From contig LUGG01000017.1 of NCBI GenBank assembly GCA_001683735.1, forward strand, positions 186,001 to 250,000: a stretch of 64,000 bases of DNA, written 5' to 3'. Below are positions 47,075 to 57,665 of this stretch, piece after piece. The translations under genes were made by a program, and so were the position numbers. Origin of the DNA: Grifola frondosa. Lineage: Eukaryota > Basidiomycota > Agaricomycetes > Polyporales > Grifolaceae. The notes under the pieces were generated by a model, which was not told where the DNA came from, ran no database searches, and saw only the letters and a list, made by a program, of their open reading frames with translations. The number at the start of each line of letters is the position of its first letter. Position 1 is the stretch's first letter.

Positions 47075-49305
47075 ATGCCTCGTCCGGAAAATGTTATGGA
47101 GCCCCCTGGACCGCGGCCGACCACTTGGCTCGGTGGCGGGCCCCCGTCGCAGGCCCCCGACGGCACGCTTGTTTTGAAAAAGAACGCGAAGCTCAGTAAG
47201 TGGCTCCATCGTACCGGTCTAGCGGGTCGCTAAATTGTTTTCCAGAGCGCAGCCAGATCCTCCATGCATTCGACGCGCTCGTTGCAGCAGAGGCGAGTAG
47301 TTCGGGTGCAATCTGGACGTCGCCAAACCAGACGTGGGTTCCACGATTTCCTGTGGCGCGTAACGGTGGTATCGACACCATGGAGGATGGACGTTGGGGC
47401 TATCATGAGTTTTCTCGGTGGCCGCAGAATTTTGATTTCCGTTCGTTGTACCACGCTTGCATTCCCGCAAAGCCCTCCCCCGACGGCCCGACGGAGGTAT
47501 TTTTCCGTCGCATTCGTGATGAGGATTTCGAGGCCGATCGTAGTCTTGACGGCTTGGGTTTTTTGCGACCCGCGTTTATGGCTGAACTCTCTGTTGGAGT
47601 GGAAAAAGTTATGCGGCGTTGGGAAGTCTCCGGGCTCCGAAGGCCCAAACAGCGCTATCCGGGAGAAAATCTGCGTGCTATCCTCATCAATCTCCTCGAT
47701 CGTCTTCGATTGCTACCCGTCCACCTCGAGACCGCTATTTGTGTTGCTGCGCATGTACAACGTACGGCATTGGAGCTCGCAGGTTTCACAACTTGGATTG
47801 AAATCATAGCCGATCGCTGGGATAATCACAGTTTCGTTGCGCGTGACGTCTTGCCTGTACTGGGAGCATTCGCATTGAGCGCTGCAGTTGCTCAGAAGTT
47901 GTATCGAGTCGGTCTTCCGGTGTGGCTCATTCAGTGGCACACCCCTCGTCTTACTATCTACGATGTAGTGTCAGCGTCGTCTCTCCCGTTCGACATGTCG
48001 ACGAATCCTGGCGGTGCGAGGTTCGTCACTTTGCGCGGAGATGAAACTTCCCTCATGAATCAAGCGGGCAACTGGCAGCAAATCATGTGGAATGCCTTGG
48101 TTCATAACATTGGTGATCGTCGTCTCGGGTCCTTACTCCCTGCAGTTGAAGAGACAAAGAAGCGCAAGCACGAGCATGATGATAGGTCTGAGCCTCCAGC
48201 CAAGAAGACGCATCGTGGCAGGCGGGGCAGGAAGTCAGCTCGGCCTGACGGGAAGGCGAATGAAGGAGATGACCACTGTGACGTACCAGCGGACGCAGAG
48301 GCTCGCGATAACAACCGGGGTGCGCTTGCTATCGTGACGCATCATCCTACGGTTCAACACTATCCTCCTCCTTCAGTCATCGGTATCTCTCCGCCCTGGA
48401 TCTCCGCGCTCCAGCAGGTCTCTCCTGTACCCTCCCCACCTGCGTCCCACAAGTACTTCTATCCGCCTCCCTTCCTTCTACAGCTGATGCCATCAGCGGC
48501 CCCCCCGACCACCGCAGCGCATGAGAAGGTGGGGCGATACCTGCACAATCTCGCGCGCATCAGGTCTTTTTGCCGTCAGCGCTTGATCGACCCGTCTATA
48601 GGAGGGGCGCCGCTCACTCTCGTGGAATGGCGTGAAGCTCTGTGGGGTGCATACGAATACGATGCTTTTGCTCCGGCCCCTGCGGGTGCATCCGAGAGGG
48701 GCCAGAAGCGCCACACCGCTAAGCTTGATATGCGTCGTTTGTGCGCGAAAGGTGCTCGTCTGACTTCCTATCAAGACTCAGACCAGCCCGCGCTCGCTGG
48801 AATCACTGTCACGGCAGAGAGCGCTCGCCACGATCCGCGTGTTCTGGCTCATCTCGCATGGGAGTCGCATGAGATCAACTTCCGCGCGGAATTGCTGGCA
48901 CTGGATGAAGTGGAGATGGACCGGTCATCATGGACGGATCTCATTCGTTGGGGTAGAGAGATGGATGTTGCGCGAGTGTGGTGCCCAGCAGGGTCGGGTA
49001 TGAGCATTGTGCCCGTGGAGTGGAATACCAATCCGGCGGCGTATCTCTGGCACCCTCCAACGACTGTGGGTTGGGAACGAGGGAGGTTTCACTTAGCTGC
49101 CCTCGTGCACGTCTTTGCCTCTTGGCCCAGGGTGCCACGCCATCTCGTGCTGAGGTCGGACGACATTCTCACCTGCTCGGCGGAGGAACATGCCCGCATT
49201 CAACGGGATGCGGTGACCTTCTACACCGAATCGTTTGTGAGGGTCTTCAGACGTTTGCCCATCCCTCCAGCCTTCATGCTTATGCCGGACGTTGCCCCGT
49301 GTTAG
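47075..49305 (+). CDS. 726-aa conserved-looking cargo protein, function unknown
   Basis: Two exons, 47,075-47,195 and 47,246-49,305, with a 50-base GT-AG intron; ATG 47,075 gives MPRPENVMEPPGPRPTTW and the frame joins exactly. Unrecognised by domain. It is rich in W, with WGYHEFSRWPQNFDFRSLY (about residues 110-130), then a long helical middle (residues about 160-330), a basic cluster EETKKRKHEHD and KKTHRGRRGRK that looks like a nuclear localisation signal (about 365-400), a proline-rich linker (about 430-480) and a second folded half with LVEWREALWGAYEYD (about 535) and LVLRSDDIL. Strong codon-like composition over 2 kb and no interruption argue for a maintained gene. Inside the giant element and near the transposase, it is a candidate accessory factor for transposition or cargo. 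Confidence 0.75.
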
Positions 49306-49724
49306 TCAATTTGTCTTGAGCAATGACACTGTTCTTTCCTTAGTGATCGCCCCTTCGTACTGTACGAGTAGATGGATCATCGCGGACTTCTTGTGCTCCC
49401 CTCCCCCATGCAGTTCTTTTTGCTTTCGTCGTTTTCAATTTGCTTCTTCTACTTGGTCTTGGGATGCGTGCGTTCAGCGTCGGCACACTTGGGCGCTCGT
49501 GCCGTGGATTTGGCTCGCCTGATCGGAAGAATTGCTCTGTGGCATCGTCGCTTGTATGATTTTTGCAATTTACTGTGTATACGATTATCCCCTCTGGAGC
49601 GCTGAGTTTTTCTCTGAGGGTAGGTAAGTGTAACGTTCCGTTAGTCCACTTGCAAGCGTCGTCGCATCAACAAGTCAGTATGTCACCGTTCTCAAGTCTG
49701 CACTGGTTGACTATCTTCACAGGG

Positions 49725-51586
49725 ATGGGGAAGACAAAATGGCGACTTGCAGAACTCGAATTCTTGCATCAGTGCTGTCAAACTCCCGATATCAAGAGCA
49801 CTCTGGAAGAAAAGGGCGGTGGGGTCAAGGCAGCGTTGTTACTCACTGATCGGTATCACGCTCACTTTGGTGAGACAGCATTTCCAGCGGAAAGTGAAGA
49901 GGCGTTCGAAATGCGCCGAATGGCCGCCAAGAGGAAGAATCGCAAGACCTTGGTGCGGGAATTAGCTGAGACGGCGGACGAGGCCCAGCTCAGACGGTCA
50001 GAAATTCCTACGGTAATTGTTACTCGTCGCCAGAATGAAATTATGACTGACATGCAGGTCCACAGCGCATTCGTAACTGGATGAAGAACACTATCGCCAA
50101 GAAGAAGAAACCTGTGGAGCTGCCTGTTCCTCCCGTTCCGTCTGCGCGGAGCACGCCACGCAAAGTCACTGCCCTCGATGTGTACAAGTCCACCCATCCC
50201 GACCGTCCCAAAGTGGAGATCATCGAAGGACGGGATGGCCGCATGAGAGCGAATCTCGGCAAATTTGCTTCCGAGGCCAAGGTTCGTTTCGAGCAACTTG
50301 ACGACGCGGACAAGGCTGCTTTGGACGCCGAGGCACGCTCTCGCTCAGCCGGCCAAGTCAATGAAGGAGGACTTCAAGACGATGATGAACGGGCGAGGTA
50401 ATATATCCGTAGGCTGGCATTCAGGCACTGACGAACCATCGATTCACAGGAAATCGGCAGCGCTGCCTCAGTGGATGGAGGCTACCGCTAAGAGCTGGGA
50501 GGCACAAACGGGCTGGATAGGTTATTTCATCTTAGGTGGAGTGGACGCAGCCGGGAAATTGCAGGCATATGCGTGAGTTGGCTACAAAGAACTTACGTCC
50601 ATATCTAACGTTCCTTTGGATAGTACCAATACAGGAATAGACTCTACTGGTGCCAACTTCGAAGAACGGTTGGCTCGCGTTTTGAGATGGGATAAAGACG
50701 ACATCCGGACCAAATTCTGGGAATATTTGGCCGACGTGTTCAAACGTGAGCCGCATCGTGTATAGTTACGTATGTGTACTCACCATCTGGATGTAGGACC
50801 TATGCCCGTTGCAGATGATGCAATGAAACCGCTGACAACCGTTCGTTCGCAGTCACCTCCCGGTTGTTCTCCCGGGGAAACGCACGGCCCCCAAACCGTA
50901 GTTGAGACTACTTCTCAACAACTTGCTCATTTACTTACGCGGCGCCTCGCGTTGCCTCTCCGGCGATCCCTGTACCAAGCGTGGTCGGTACATCAGGCGC
51001 TTCTCCACTCACGCCTGCGCCTCCTTCCTCGACACCTGTTTTGTTTCTTCACACTCCCACTTCGGCAATTCCTGCACCAAGCGCGGCCACATTACCCATT
51101 GCTTCTGATGGCATGAAGAAGAAATCGCGCCAGAAGGCGAAAAAGTCGAAGAAGTCGAAGACGTCGACGGCGGCGGATAAAACGGCGATGGGTGAGTTAC
51201 ATTGCTTGCCCCCCTCCGAGCGTCTTCCAGAAAGCCAATTCCTGTGTAGAAATCACACAGCGCATGAATGCCTCCGCTAGAGTAGCCCGAGCCAAAGTTG
51301 CCACTACTAAGATTGCCGTCGCAAAAGCTGTCGCGGCTGAGGTCGCAGGAGCAAAAGCTTCACGCTCAGTAGAGTCTCAAATTCTGCGGTCTTCGCGAGA
51401 GCGTCGCCCATCTAGTCGGTCGCTGGGTGAGGACCCGTAAGTGTGAATTTATTCTGTGATTTCCCTGCATATTTGAACTCTGGAGACGTGACTAGGCTCA
51501 TGACTACTGTCGCTCGTGCCAAGCGTCAGCGGACGGATGGTATAGAGGACGCCAGTGCTCTGAAGAAGCGCAAAACCCGTCAGTAA
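49725..51586 (+). CDS. HMG-box-like, lysine/alanine-rich cargo protein
   Basis: ATG 49,725 opens MGKTKWRLAELEFLHQCCQ. Exons: 49,725-50,012, 50,066-50,397, about 50,450-50,575, 50,625-50,744, 50,797 onward, 51,240-51,438 and a last exon ending KKRKTRQ at 51,584-51,586. A segment VTALDVYKSTHPDR, then NLGKFASEAKVRFEQL and DADKAALDAEA has the spacing of an HMG box (Y...L.....W/F..L...DK..Y/L..A). WMEATAKSWEAQTGWIGYFILGG follows, then a proline-rich linker, KKKSRQKAKKSKKSK and an alanine/valine-rich heptad-like run. Around 50,900-50,980 the frame changes without an obvious intron, so either I missed an intron or there is a lesion. Nuclear DNA-binding role is inferred. Confidence 0.6.
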
Positions 51587-52020
51587 ATTGTAGCGACGTT
51601 GTAGGTGGTCCAGCGGTTCCTTCCTTAGAACTTCCGTAGTTACTTCACTCGTCTCGTACCATAGTTCGTACGCTGGAACGAATAAATCCGAGGGATCGTA
51701 TTACGCCGACACCGATTTGCAAGCATACACAGGATGAGCAAACGTCTGCACATTCCTGCGCGATCGGGACTGTTCATCCGGCAACTGCGATCTACGGGAG
51801 GTTACGCCCTTTTTTTTTAAATTGCGTTTCACCTCATGTGCACTCTGATAGGGCTATATTCACCCGTCCTTTTTTTCCGCCATGGCCGTGGAACGGCGTC
51901 CGGCGCAGCGGCGACGTTAGCTTCACATTTGCGAGTTATAGGCTTGGAACTCGCTTTCTACCAAAGCCCCGCCCGCCCGCCCTCCACCCTCTTTACCAGT
52001 GTCACAAACTTGTACTTGCC
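51587..52020. other. Intergenic
   Basis: No gene recognised. Contains a poly-T run (about 51,811-51,820) and two further T-rich tracts. Probably 3' UTR of the upstream gene and promoter of the next. Confidence 0.4.
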
Positions 52021-54735
52021 ATGCCTGTCTTGCGCAGATATCCGAACATTGTTCGCAACCAGAACTCTCACCTTTCTGCAACCTGTGCTCCATCGACCCT
52101 GCCGCCGTTACTAACGCCGACCTCGAAATCTCAATATTCAGTCGCTCTTCGCGCAAAATGCAGGGCAGTTGCTGATCCCAACCCCCCAAGCCGCCTGCTG
52201 CTTGTCCCCTGTGCTGGCACCCGAACTCCATATTCAGAGGCATGACCTACCAGCTTAATCGGGGCGGGTGGTTCTATTTCAAGGTGTGTAAATTCGCACT
52301 GGGAAGAGCTGACTACTTACGCACAATCTCGAGCAGTGCGGCACGGACGGTTGTAGCTACTTCGTTTATCCCGCACAGAAGATCCCCTCGCCCGTGGCCA
52401 ATGCGGCCATTGAGGACATTCGGCTCAGCGAGGTGATCAATGTTGAGTGCTACAACGCGGCGAAGAAGGCAGCTACCGAGGATTCGAAGCTGGAACGCGC
52501 TGCCAAAAAAACTGCTAAGGCTGCGCTGATGGCGAAGTCGCAGTTTGAGAAGGCAGAGATTGCCGCCGCATTGGCGAAGGACAAACTGGTGAAAGCTGAG
52601 GCGAGGAGGGAGAAAGCGAGGGAGAAGACGGAGAAATCATTGGCGGCACAAGAGGAAGCTGACCATTTGATCGCGGAACGGCTCCAACAGGCACTGGACG
52701 AGGAGGTATGCAGTCTCATCATGCAATGTCCGTGATAAACTTGCGAACCAACGGACTTCACCACAGGGATCTCACCTCAAAAGGGGTCGTGCATTCTCCG
52801 ACAGCGAAGATGCCCCTCCGTTGAAGAAGTGGAATTCAGGGGTCTGGACATCAAGCTCGCAGGTATGTAGTGCCTTGACACTCGTGATGCGGTACTTATA
52901 AGTTACAGACTACGGCGTCCTCGAGCGGTCGAGTGCTCCCTGCGTCCCAATCATTCGACTTAGAGTGGCTTGACGACTTGGACGATGTCTTGGCCAACCA
53001 CCCCGACAGCCCTCTGGTCCCCACGCCATCTGAGCTACCCGCAACGCAGGTCCGTCCTCTCCAATGTCGCCTTGATCGTTATGCCTTATCACATGTACAG
53101 GAGCGTATGACATCTTCGAACCAGCGGGCATTGTCTGCGTCTCAAAGCCCTGAGGTACGTCTTCTCTGCCCTGCTTCTTCGTGCTCACTAATGGTCAATC
53201 AGCCGTGGAACACTCTCGTGTCTAGTTCGGGAAGATCGGACACTCGTCCTTTGCTCGCCAAAGAACAGGTGCGCGTGCAGCTTCCATTGGCTTCTGTCAT
53301 CCTTATCCAATCATTCAGGCGGCAAAAAGGGTCGCGCCCCATCCCAAGCACCTTCCCATTGTCGCCGCCGCCTAGTGCGCCACGTGCGCCCCGCCGACGA
53401 TGACGATTCCGTCTTCACCTCCATTCCACGACCGATAGGCCCACCCGTCACTATGAAGTCGTCTGCGGTCCACCGGGTCATACCCCGTATCCTTTAAAAG
53501 TTGGAGGCAAGAGCGGTGAGAGCACTCACCATATCCAGGCGCTCTCTTCTCCCGCAAGCCCGACCGTTCAACGCCCGAAGCCACGTCCCTGTTACCACGG
53601 CGTGGTCCGCGATGTTGCGCTTCGTGTACCAAGCATTCTACCCGCGGTGGTGTCTCCGTCGAAGAAGGTCACGTCTGTTTTCAAGCGGTCATCATCTCCG
53701 ATTTGGATCAGCAGCGACTCCGACGACGATGCCGGACTCGCCGTCAAGCACGATGCTGCGAGCCCGGAAGTACCTCCACCCCCCTTCGATATCTTCGCCA
53801 TTCCAAAAGCCGCAGCCCAGAAGCCGCTGCCTCCTGTGCCCAAGATTTCCCCGTGGGCGGTGCGGTGAAGCCGCTGGATCTGGCTCGAAGTTGGCGAGCC
53901 CTTGCATCAGAGAAGGGAGTTGAGGAGACAAAGAAAGATGAGGAGACGGACGCTGACCGGCGATTACCCGGAGATACCGACTCCAGTGGAGGGGAACGCA
54001 AGGGGCCAAGCCAGCTGCAGCGGAAGCCTTACGCTTTCCGTGTTTTGCCTCGATCCTCGCCTTGGTCTTCCGAGGCTTCCGACGATGAAGCGCGTCCATT
54101 GGAGGTTGTTGCACGTCCTGACCCTAACGAAGATGTATTCGTTCATGACAACATCCTCGCTCCGGACAGCGGAGAGGAGTCGGGAGATGTCGATGTTACT
54201 CCTACAGTGAAGAAAGAGGCTGAAGTCGGAGACGCTGATGACGAGGAAGGCCAAGATGATGACGAAGATAGCGAAGATGACGCTAGCATGGCCAATGGCG
54301 ACGCTGACTCCACTTCTGACGACGGATCCAGCTACACCGTAGCGATCTGGTTCTGGCTTCAGGTAAGCCTCTATATACTTACACTCAATGCAATCGCTCA
54401 CCGCCCTCAAACAGCCGGATACCGAGGTCGATTATTTTTTCCTGACCGTTCCGGCCGATGGCTACACAACCATGGCCCAGCATGAAGCCATGCTCGAACT
54501 CTTCAAGGATCACGACGCTGTCGCTTACGAACACTGGGACACTAACACGAGCAGCTGGAAATCACGGAGATTGAGTGATCCGTTATGGGTCCATCGCGAG
54601 CTTCGCAAAGGCATGCTGTTGCGGCTGCCCCACGTCTTCCAACCGTTAGACTTCTGGGAGATCGGCATGCGCATGGAGTGTTATTGCCGCCATGAACTGT
54701 CTTCCGTTGGTGACAAGGGCAAGGCCCGCGCGTGA
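52021..54735 (+). CDS. Acidic cargo protein with a GRF-like zinc finger
   Basis: Near the N-terminus, CPLCWHPNSIFRG and NRGGWFYFK join across an intron (52,283-52,336) to QCGTDGCSYFVYPAQK: the C..C, GRxFY, C..C.YF layout of a GRF-type zinc finger, which binds single-stranded nucleic acid. A long basic/alanine coiled-coil-like helix follows (KKAATEDSKLERAAKKTAK to LDEE, 52,440-52,705). Then come several small exons with SDSEDAPPLKKW and FDLEWLDDLDDVLANH, an acidic region (DDEEGQDDDEDSEDDASM, about 54,236-54,290) and a C-terminal domain VDYFFLTVPADGYTTM to VHRELRKGMLLRLP ending GDKGKARA at 54,733-54,735. The true start and the exons between 53,280 and 53,920 are unresolved, since frames there do not join cleanly. 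Nuclear role inferred. Confidence 0.55.
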
Positions 54736-56560
54736 AATGAGCAGTTGTATAGTAGGTCTCGTTTCTCCATAGCAGTATTCCAATTTATCGAATTTTAGGT
54801 ATACAGCAGTAGCGTACTTTCTTGAGTGCCTGTAAGCTGCGTACGCCGTTTGCTCAATTCGAGATGTCTACAATTCACATATCACAAGGACGATTCATGG
54901 GGCGCGCGCACCCCTAGCGTAACAGGTATGTTCATTCAGTTATCTAGAGCTGCGTCAACGCCCGCCACCGCAACGCCTACCACCGGTTCCTCGTCCACTC
55001 CCGCCGGCTCCTCCTCGTCCTGGGTATCGCCTGCCTGCTCAACGCCCGCGGCCTCTTCCTCGTCAATGCCCGCCGCCTCGTCCACGTCTTGGGTATCGCC
55101 CGCCGGCTCCTCCTCGTTCTCGTCCTCTCTCGCCGGCTCCTCGTCGTCCTGGGTATCGCCCGCCGCCGCCTCCTCCTCCTCGTCAATGCCCGCCGGCTCA
55201 ACGCCCTCCTCCTCATCCTCGTCTTGGGTATCGCCCGCTGGTTCCTCCTCGTCCTGGGTGTCGCCCGCCGGCATAACGCTTGCGGCATTTTCTTCGTCAA
55301 CGCCTGCCACCGCCGCCGCCTCGTCCTCTCCCGCCGCCGGTTTGTCGTCATTATTCATATTGTCTTCCATTACTCGTCGCCAGGGAGGACTCGAAGGGAA
55401 GCGTGATGTAGCGCGGGGTGATGTATGCGGTATTGTGAAGTAGAAATTGAAGTTTCCCGCATGAGCTGCACACTTGCGTCCCGACGCGTCGGGCGCGCCC
55501 GCCGCTAGTGTCGAACGGAGACGTTGATTAAATTATTTATTATCTATAGCTACGTGAGCTCCCCGCCGTCTGCTGGTCCTCGTCAACACCCGCCGCCCAC
55601 CACGCTCCCGCTTGCCGACCGCGCGCTGCTCGCGGGGCTCGGGTACAAGGACAAGCTCGCCGCCTCCGACCGCGCCATCATCACGAAGGCTGAAATCTTC
55701 GGCCATGATCTGGAGCTGGACGGCACACACAGACAAGATGACGAGGAGCAGCAGCAGCCACCCCACGCTGACCTAAATCACAACGTCGGCGCCCTCCGGC
55801 ATGAATGGGTTTCCGAACGAGAGGTTCAGCGAGGAAGCGGTTCTGGGACGGGTGCTGCGAGCATGCGTGTGGAGAGCACGAGCGTGTGCTGGTCACGATA
55901 GCGGGCCGTGTTAGGGACGCCGCACGTGTGAGCGGGGAGACGGGCGTGGGGGCGGCAAGATTGTACATGTGCGGTGAGTCTTGCTGAGCATCTACATCGA
56001 GGATGCTGTTCGTCATGCCCGCCGCCTCGCCCTCTTCAGCAGCAGCTGCCGCCTCTTTGACGTCAATGCCCGCCGCCACCTCCTGGTCCTTGTCAACACC
56101 CGCCGCCATGTAGGAGACATCAGCATATGGCAGTATGCGACGGACGTGGAGTATGTTCTGTTCGAGTTCGCAGTCGTGGTACGTGTCCCCGTCGTTTGCT
56201 CCTTTGTGGATTTGAAACATCCGCAGACATTGTCGACTGACGACCGTCCCGTCGACGTCTGCACAGGACAAGAAACACCCGTATGAACCTGATGTTCGAA
56301 GGATGGGCAATGCATATGACCCAAGGTATGCACCCACTGTATTCATCTCCCGTGCGTGTCCTGCGCAGTACGCTGATCGATCGACCATGGAGAAAGTCGA
56401 ATGGCAGAGGCCGTGATGAAAGCAGGCTCCGCAGGCCGTTACGAGTCGCGCACAGTCGACGGAGCGGTGCCTTCGCTGTGGATTAGTGAGAACGAGCTCG
56501 GGAAGACCTGTTCGCGCAGCTAAAGCAGGCGACGGTGCCATGGCCCGAGTACGAGTTTAC
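54736..56560. other. Non-coding or decayed region with acidic minisatellite
   Basis: Contains the tandem array at 54,960-55,370, smaller islands of the same repeat at 55,570-55,600 and 56,015-56,105, and GC-rich open frames on both strands without motif. No gene supported. Confidence 0.45.
54936..55370 (-). repeat. Coding-capable minisatellite, acidic repeat
   Basis: Tandem units of about 24-48 bases. The minus strand is open for 144 codons from ATG 55,370 (MEDNMNNDDKPAAGEDE) and encodes repeats such as PAGDTQDEEE, PAGIDEEEE and PAGVDEE. The plus strand reads serine-rich repeats (PAGSSSSWVSPAG). Whether either is translated is not clear; no introns or neighbours decide it. Confidence 0.6.
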
Positions 56561-56589
56561 TTTGCCGCAGCTGTACTACCCGCCACGTC

Positions 56590-57140
56590 TGGAAGCGGTG
56601 TCTCTGCAGAAGTTCTCGTTGGTGATGCTGGGACCGACGGTGATGCCTCTGATCGGATTGCTGCAGACGCACGGGACATCGCAGTCTGTATAATAGGTAG
56701 ATACACGTTCGAGCGGCAGCTTGTTGAGGAGGGTATGTATCCGCTATCTATCCCGACCCACCGACCGCTAATGTCCGCAGGCTTCTTCGGCGCGCAGCAA
56801 TTCTCCACCTCATACCACCAGCTCATCCAGGTCGAGGACACGGGCTTAAACAGGATGCTCGCGCCGTACAACTCGTGCGCGAACGCGAACAACGCCATCG
56901 CGGACTCATTGGCACCGTGTACACGACGAACTGGACGGCGGTGTATCTCGTGCGCATGCTGCTGCACATGCAGGCGTGCCGGCGCGGCGTGACGCTCGAC
57001 CTTGCCAGCGTGCAGGCGATGCAGTAGCTCTGCACATACGAGACCATCACGCTCGGGTACTCGGCATTCTGCGCGCTGTTCACCGAGGACGAGCTGCACG
57101 AAAGACACGCAGTGCACATGCACCGTTTGCGTCCTCGTAC
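56590..57140 (+). pseudogene. Histidine acid phosphatase (phytase-like) relic
   Basis: Blocks in family order: RIAADARDI (about 56,650), GFFGAQQFSTSYHQLIQVEDTG and NRMLAPYNSCANANNAIADSL (56,780-56,920). In the next frame follow GTVYTTNWTAVYLVRMLL and LDLASVQAMQ, an in-frame TAG (57,025-57,027), and LCTYETITLGYSAFCALFTEDE. The LAPYxSCxNA and CxYET...G.S.FC.LFT signatures are those of secreted histidine acid phosphatases of basidiomycetes. The N-terminal RHGxRxP catalytic motif was not found. A frameshift and a stop make it non-functional. It lies 280 bases inside the right inverted repeat. Confidence 0.65.
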
Positions 57141-57269
57141 CCCCTCATGATTGTAGGTATGACGGACACACCTGCGGCAGTGACGTGCCGCACCGCACAT
57201 GTAGGAGGACGAGATCAACCGAATGGTCGAGGAGGCACGGCGCTATGGTATGAGGAGCAATTTTGGATG

Positions 57270-57345
57270 CGCGACGGATGTATCTTAACTTGTCCGGATG
57301 TATCTTGATTCGCCCGGATGCATCTTGCCTTCAATTGGATGTATG
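57270..57345 (-). repeat. Right subterminal GATGCATC array
   Basis: Four GGATGTATCTT/GGATGCATCTT-type sites at about 57,276, 57,296, 57,316 and 57,336, in opposite orientation to the left array, i.e. both arrays face the centre of the element. Confidence 0.75.
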
Positions 57346-57414
57346 TTGTCTTGAATACTTAGAGGAGAGGAAAAATGCGTATGTATTAAATTTAAATTCA
57401 GAGTATTGTAACAG

Positions 57415-57485
57415 TCATTTGGTGTAGTTGGAGCATTGCCTGTTTTCAGATTTGAGGTCGTCAGTTCGAACCCGCTAGATGTCAT
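57415..57485 (+). ncRNA. tRNA-like module in the right inverted repeat
   Basis: TTGGTGTAGTTGGAGCATTG (box A-like) followed by CAGTTCGAACCC (box B-like). Mirror copy of the module at 40,130-40,195, more diverged in the middle than in the two boxes. The anticodon stem does not pair well. Confidence 0.4.
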
Positions 57486-57620
57486 TTTACATTCGGATGC
57501 ATTTGGGCATCCGGATGCATCTTGTCATCTGATCACTCAAATTAGGCCTTGGTGGGTACTCCATCGGGATGCATCCTGCCGAGGAGCATTATACCGGCAA
57601 GATGCATTCCGCGAACTGAA
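57415..57620 (-). repeat. Right terminal inverted repeat of the giant element
   Basis: Reverse complement of 39,992-40,195; the outer 157 bases align without a gap with five mismatches. It ends CGAACTGAA at 57,620. Confidence 0.9.
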
Positions 57621-57665
57621 GTCTCTCACACCCACCCCGACACAACACATCGAGGCTAGCCACTC

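Larger units (their letters stand above)
39992..57620. mobile_element. Giant KDZ-type DNA transposon with cargo, about 17.6 kb
   Basis: The ends are inverted repeats. 39,992-40,148 and the reverse complement of 57,464-57,620 align over 157 bases without a gap and differ at five positions; weaker similarity continues to about 40,195 and 57,415. Both start TTCAGTTCGC. Between them are a CxC2-class KDZ transposase (minus) and several multi-exon genes that are not part of the flanking families. Codon-rich, GC-richer DNA contrasts with the left flank. KDZ elements are known DNA transposons of Agaricomycetes and can be large. I found no convincing target-site duplication; flanks are GCGTAGAGA on the left and GTCTCTCAC on the right. 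Confidence 0.8.

Noticed and set aside
52165..52285. GRF finger gene starting at the ATG at 52,242
   Set aside because: This start would lose the first cysteine pair (CPLC) of the finger, so an upstream exon is more likely even though its join was not resolved.
54826..55443. Serine-rich 205-aa plus-strand protein
   Set aside because: It is one of two open frames through the minisatellite; nothing shows that it is translated.
57621..57665. A CACTA-type terminal repeat at the start of the CACTA module
   Set aside because: Only CACTC occurs in this gap, with no matching inverted copy within the window.
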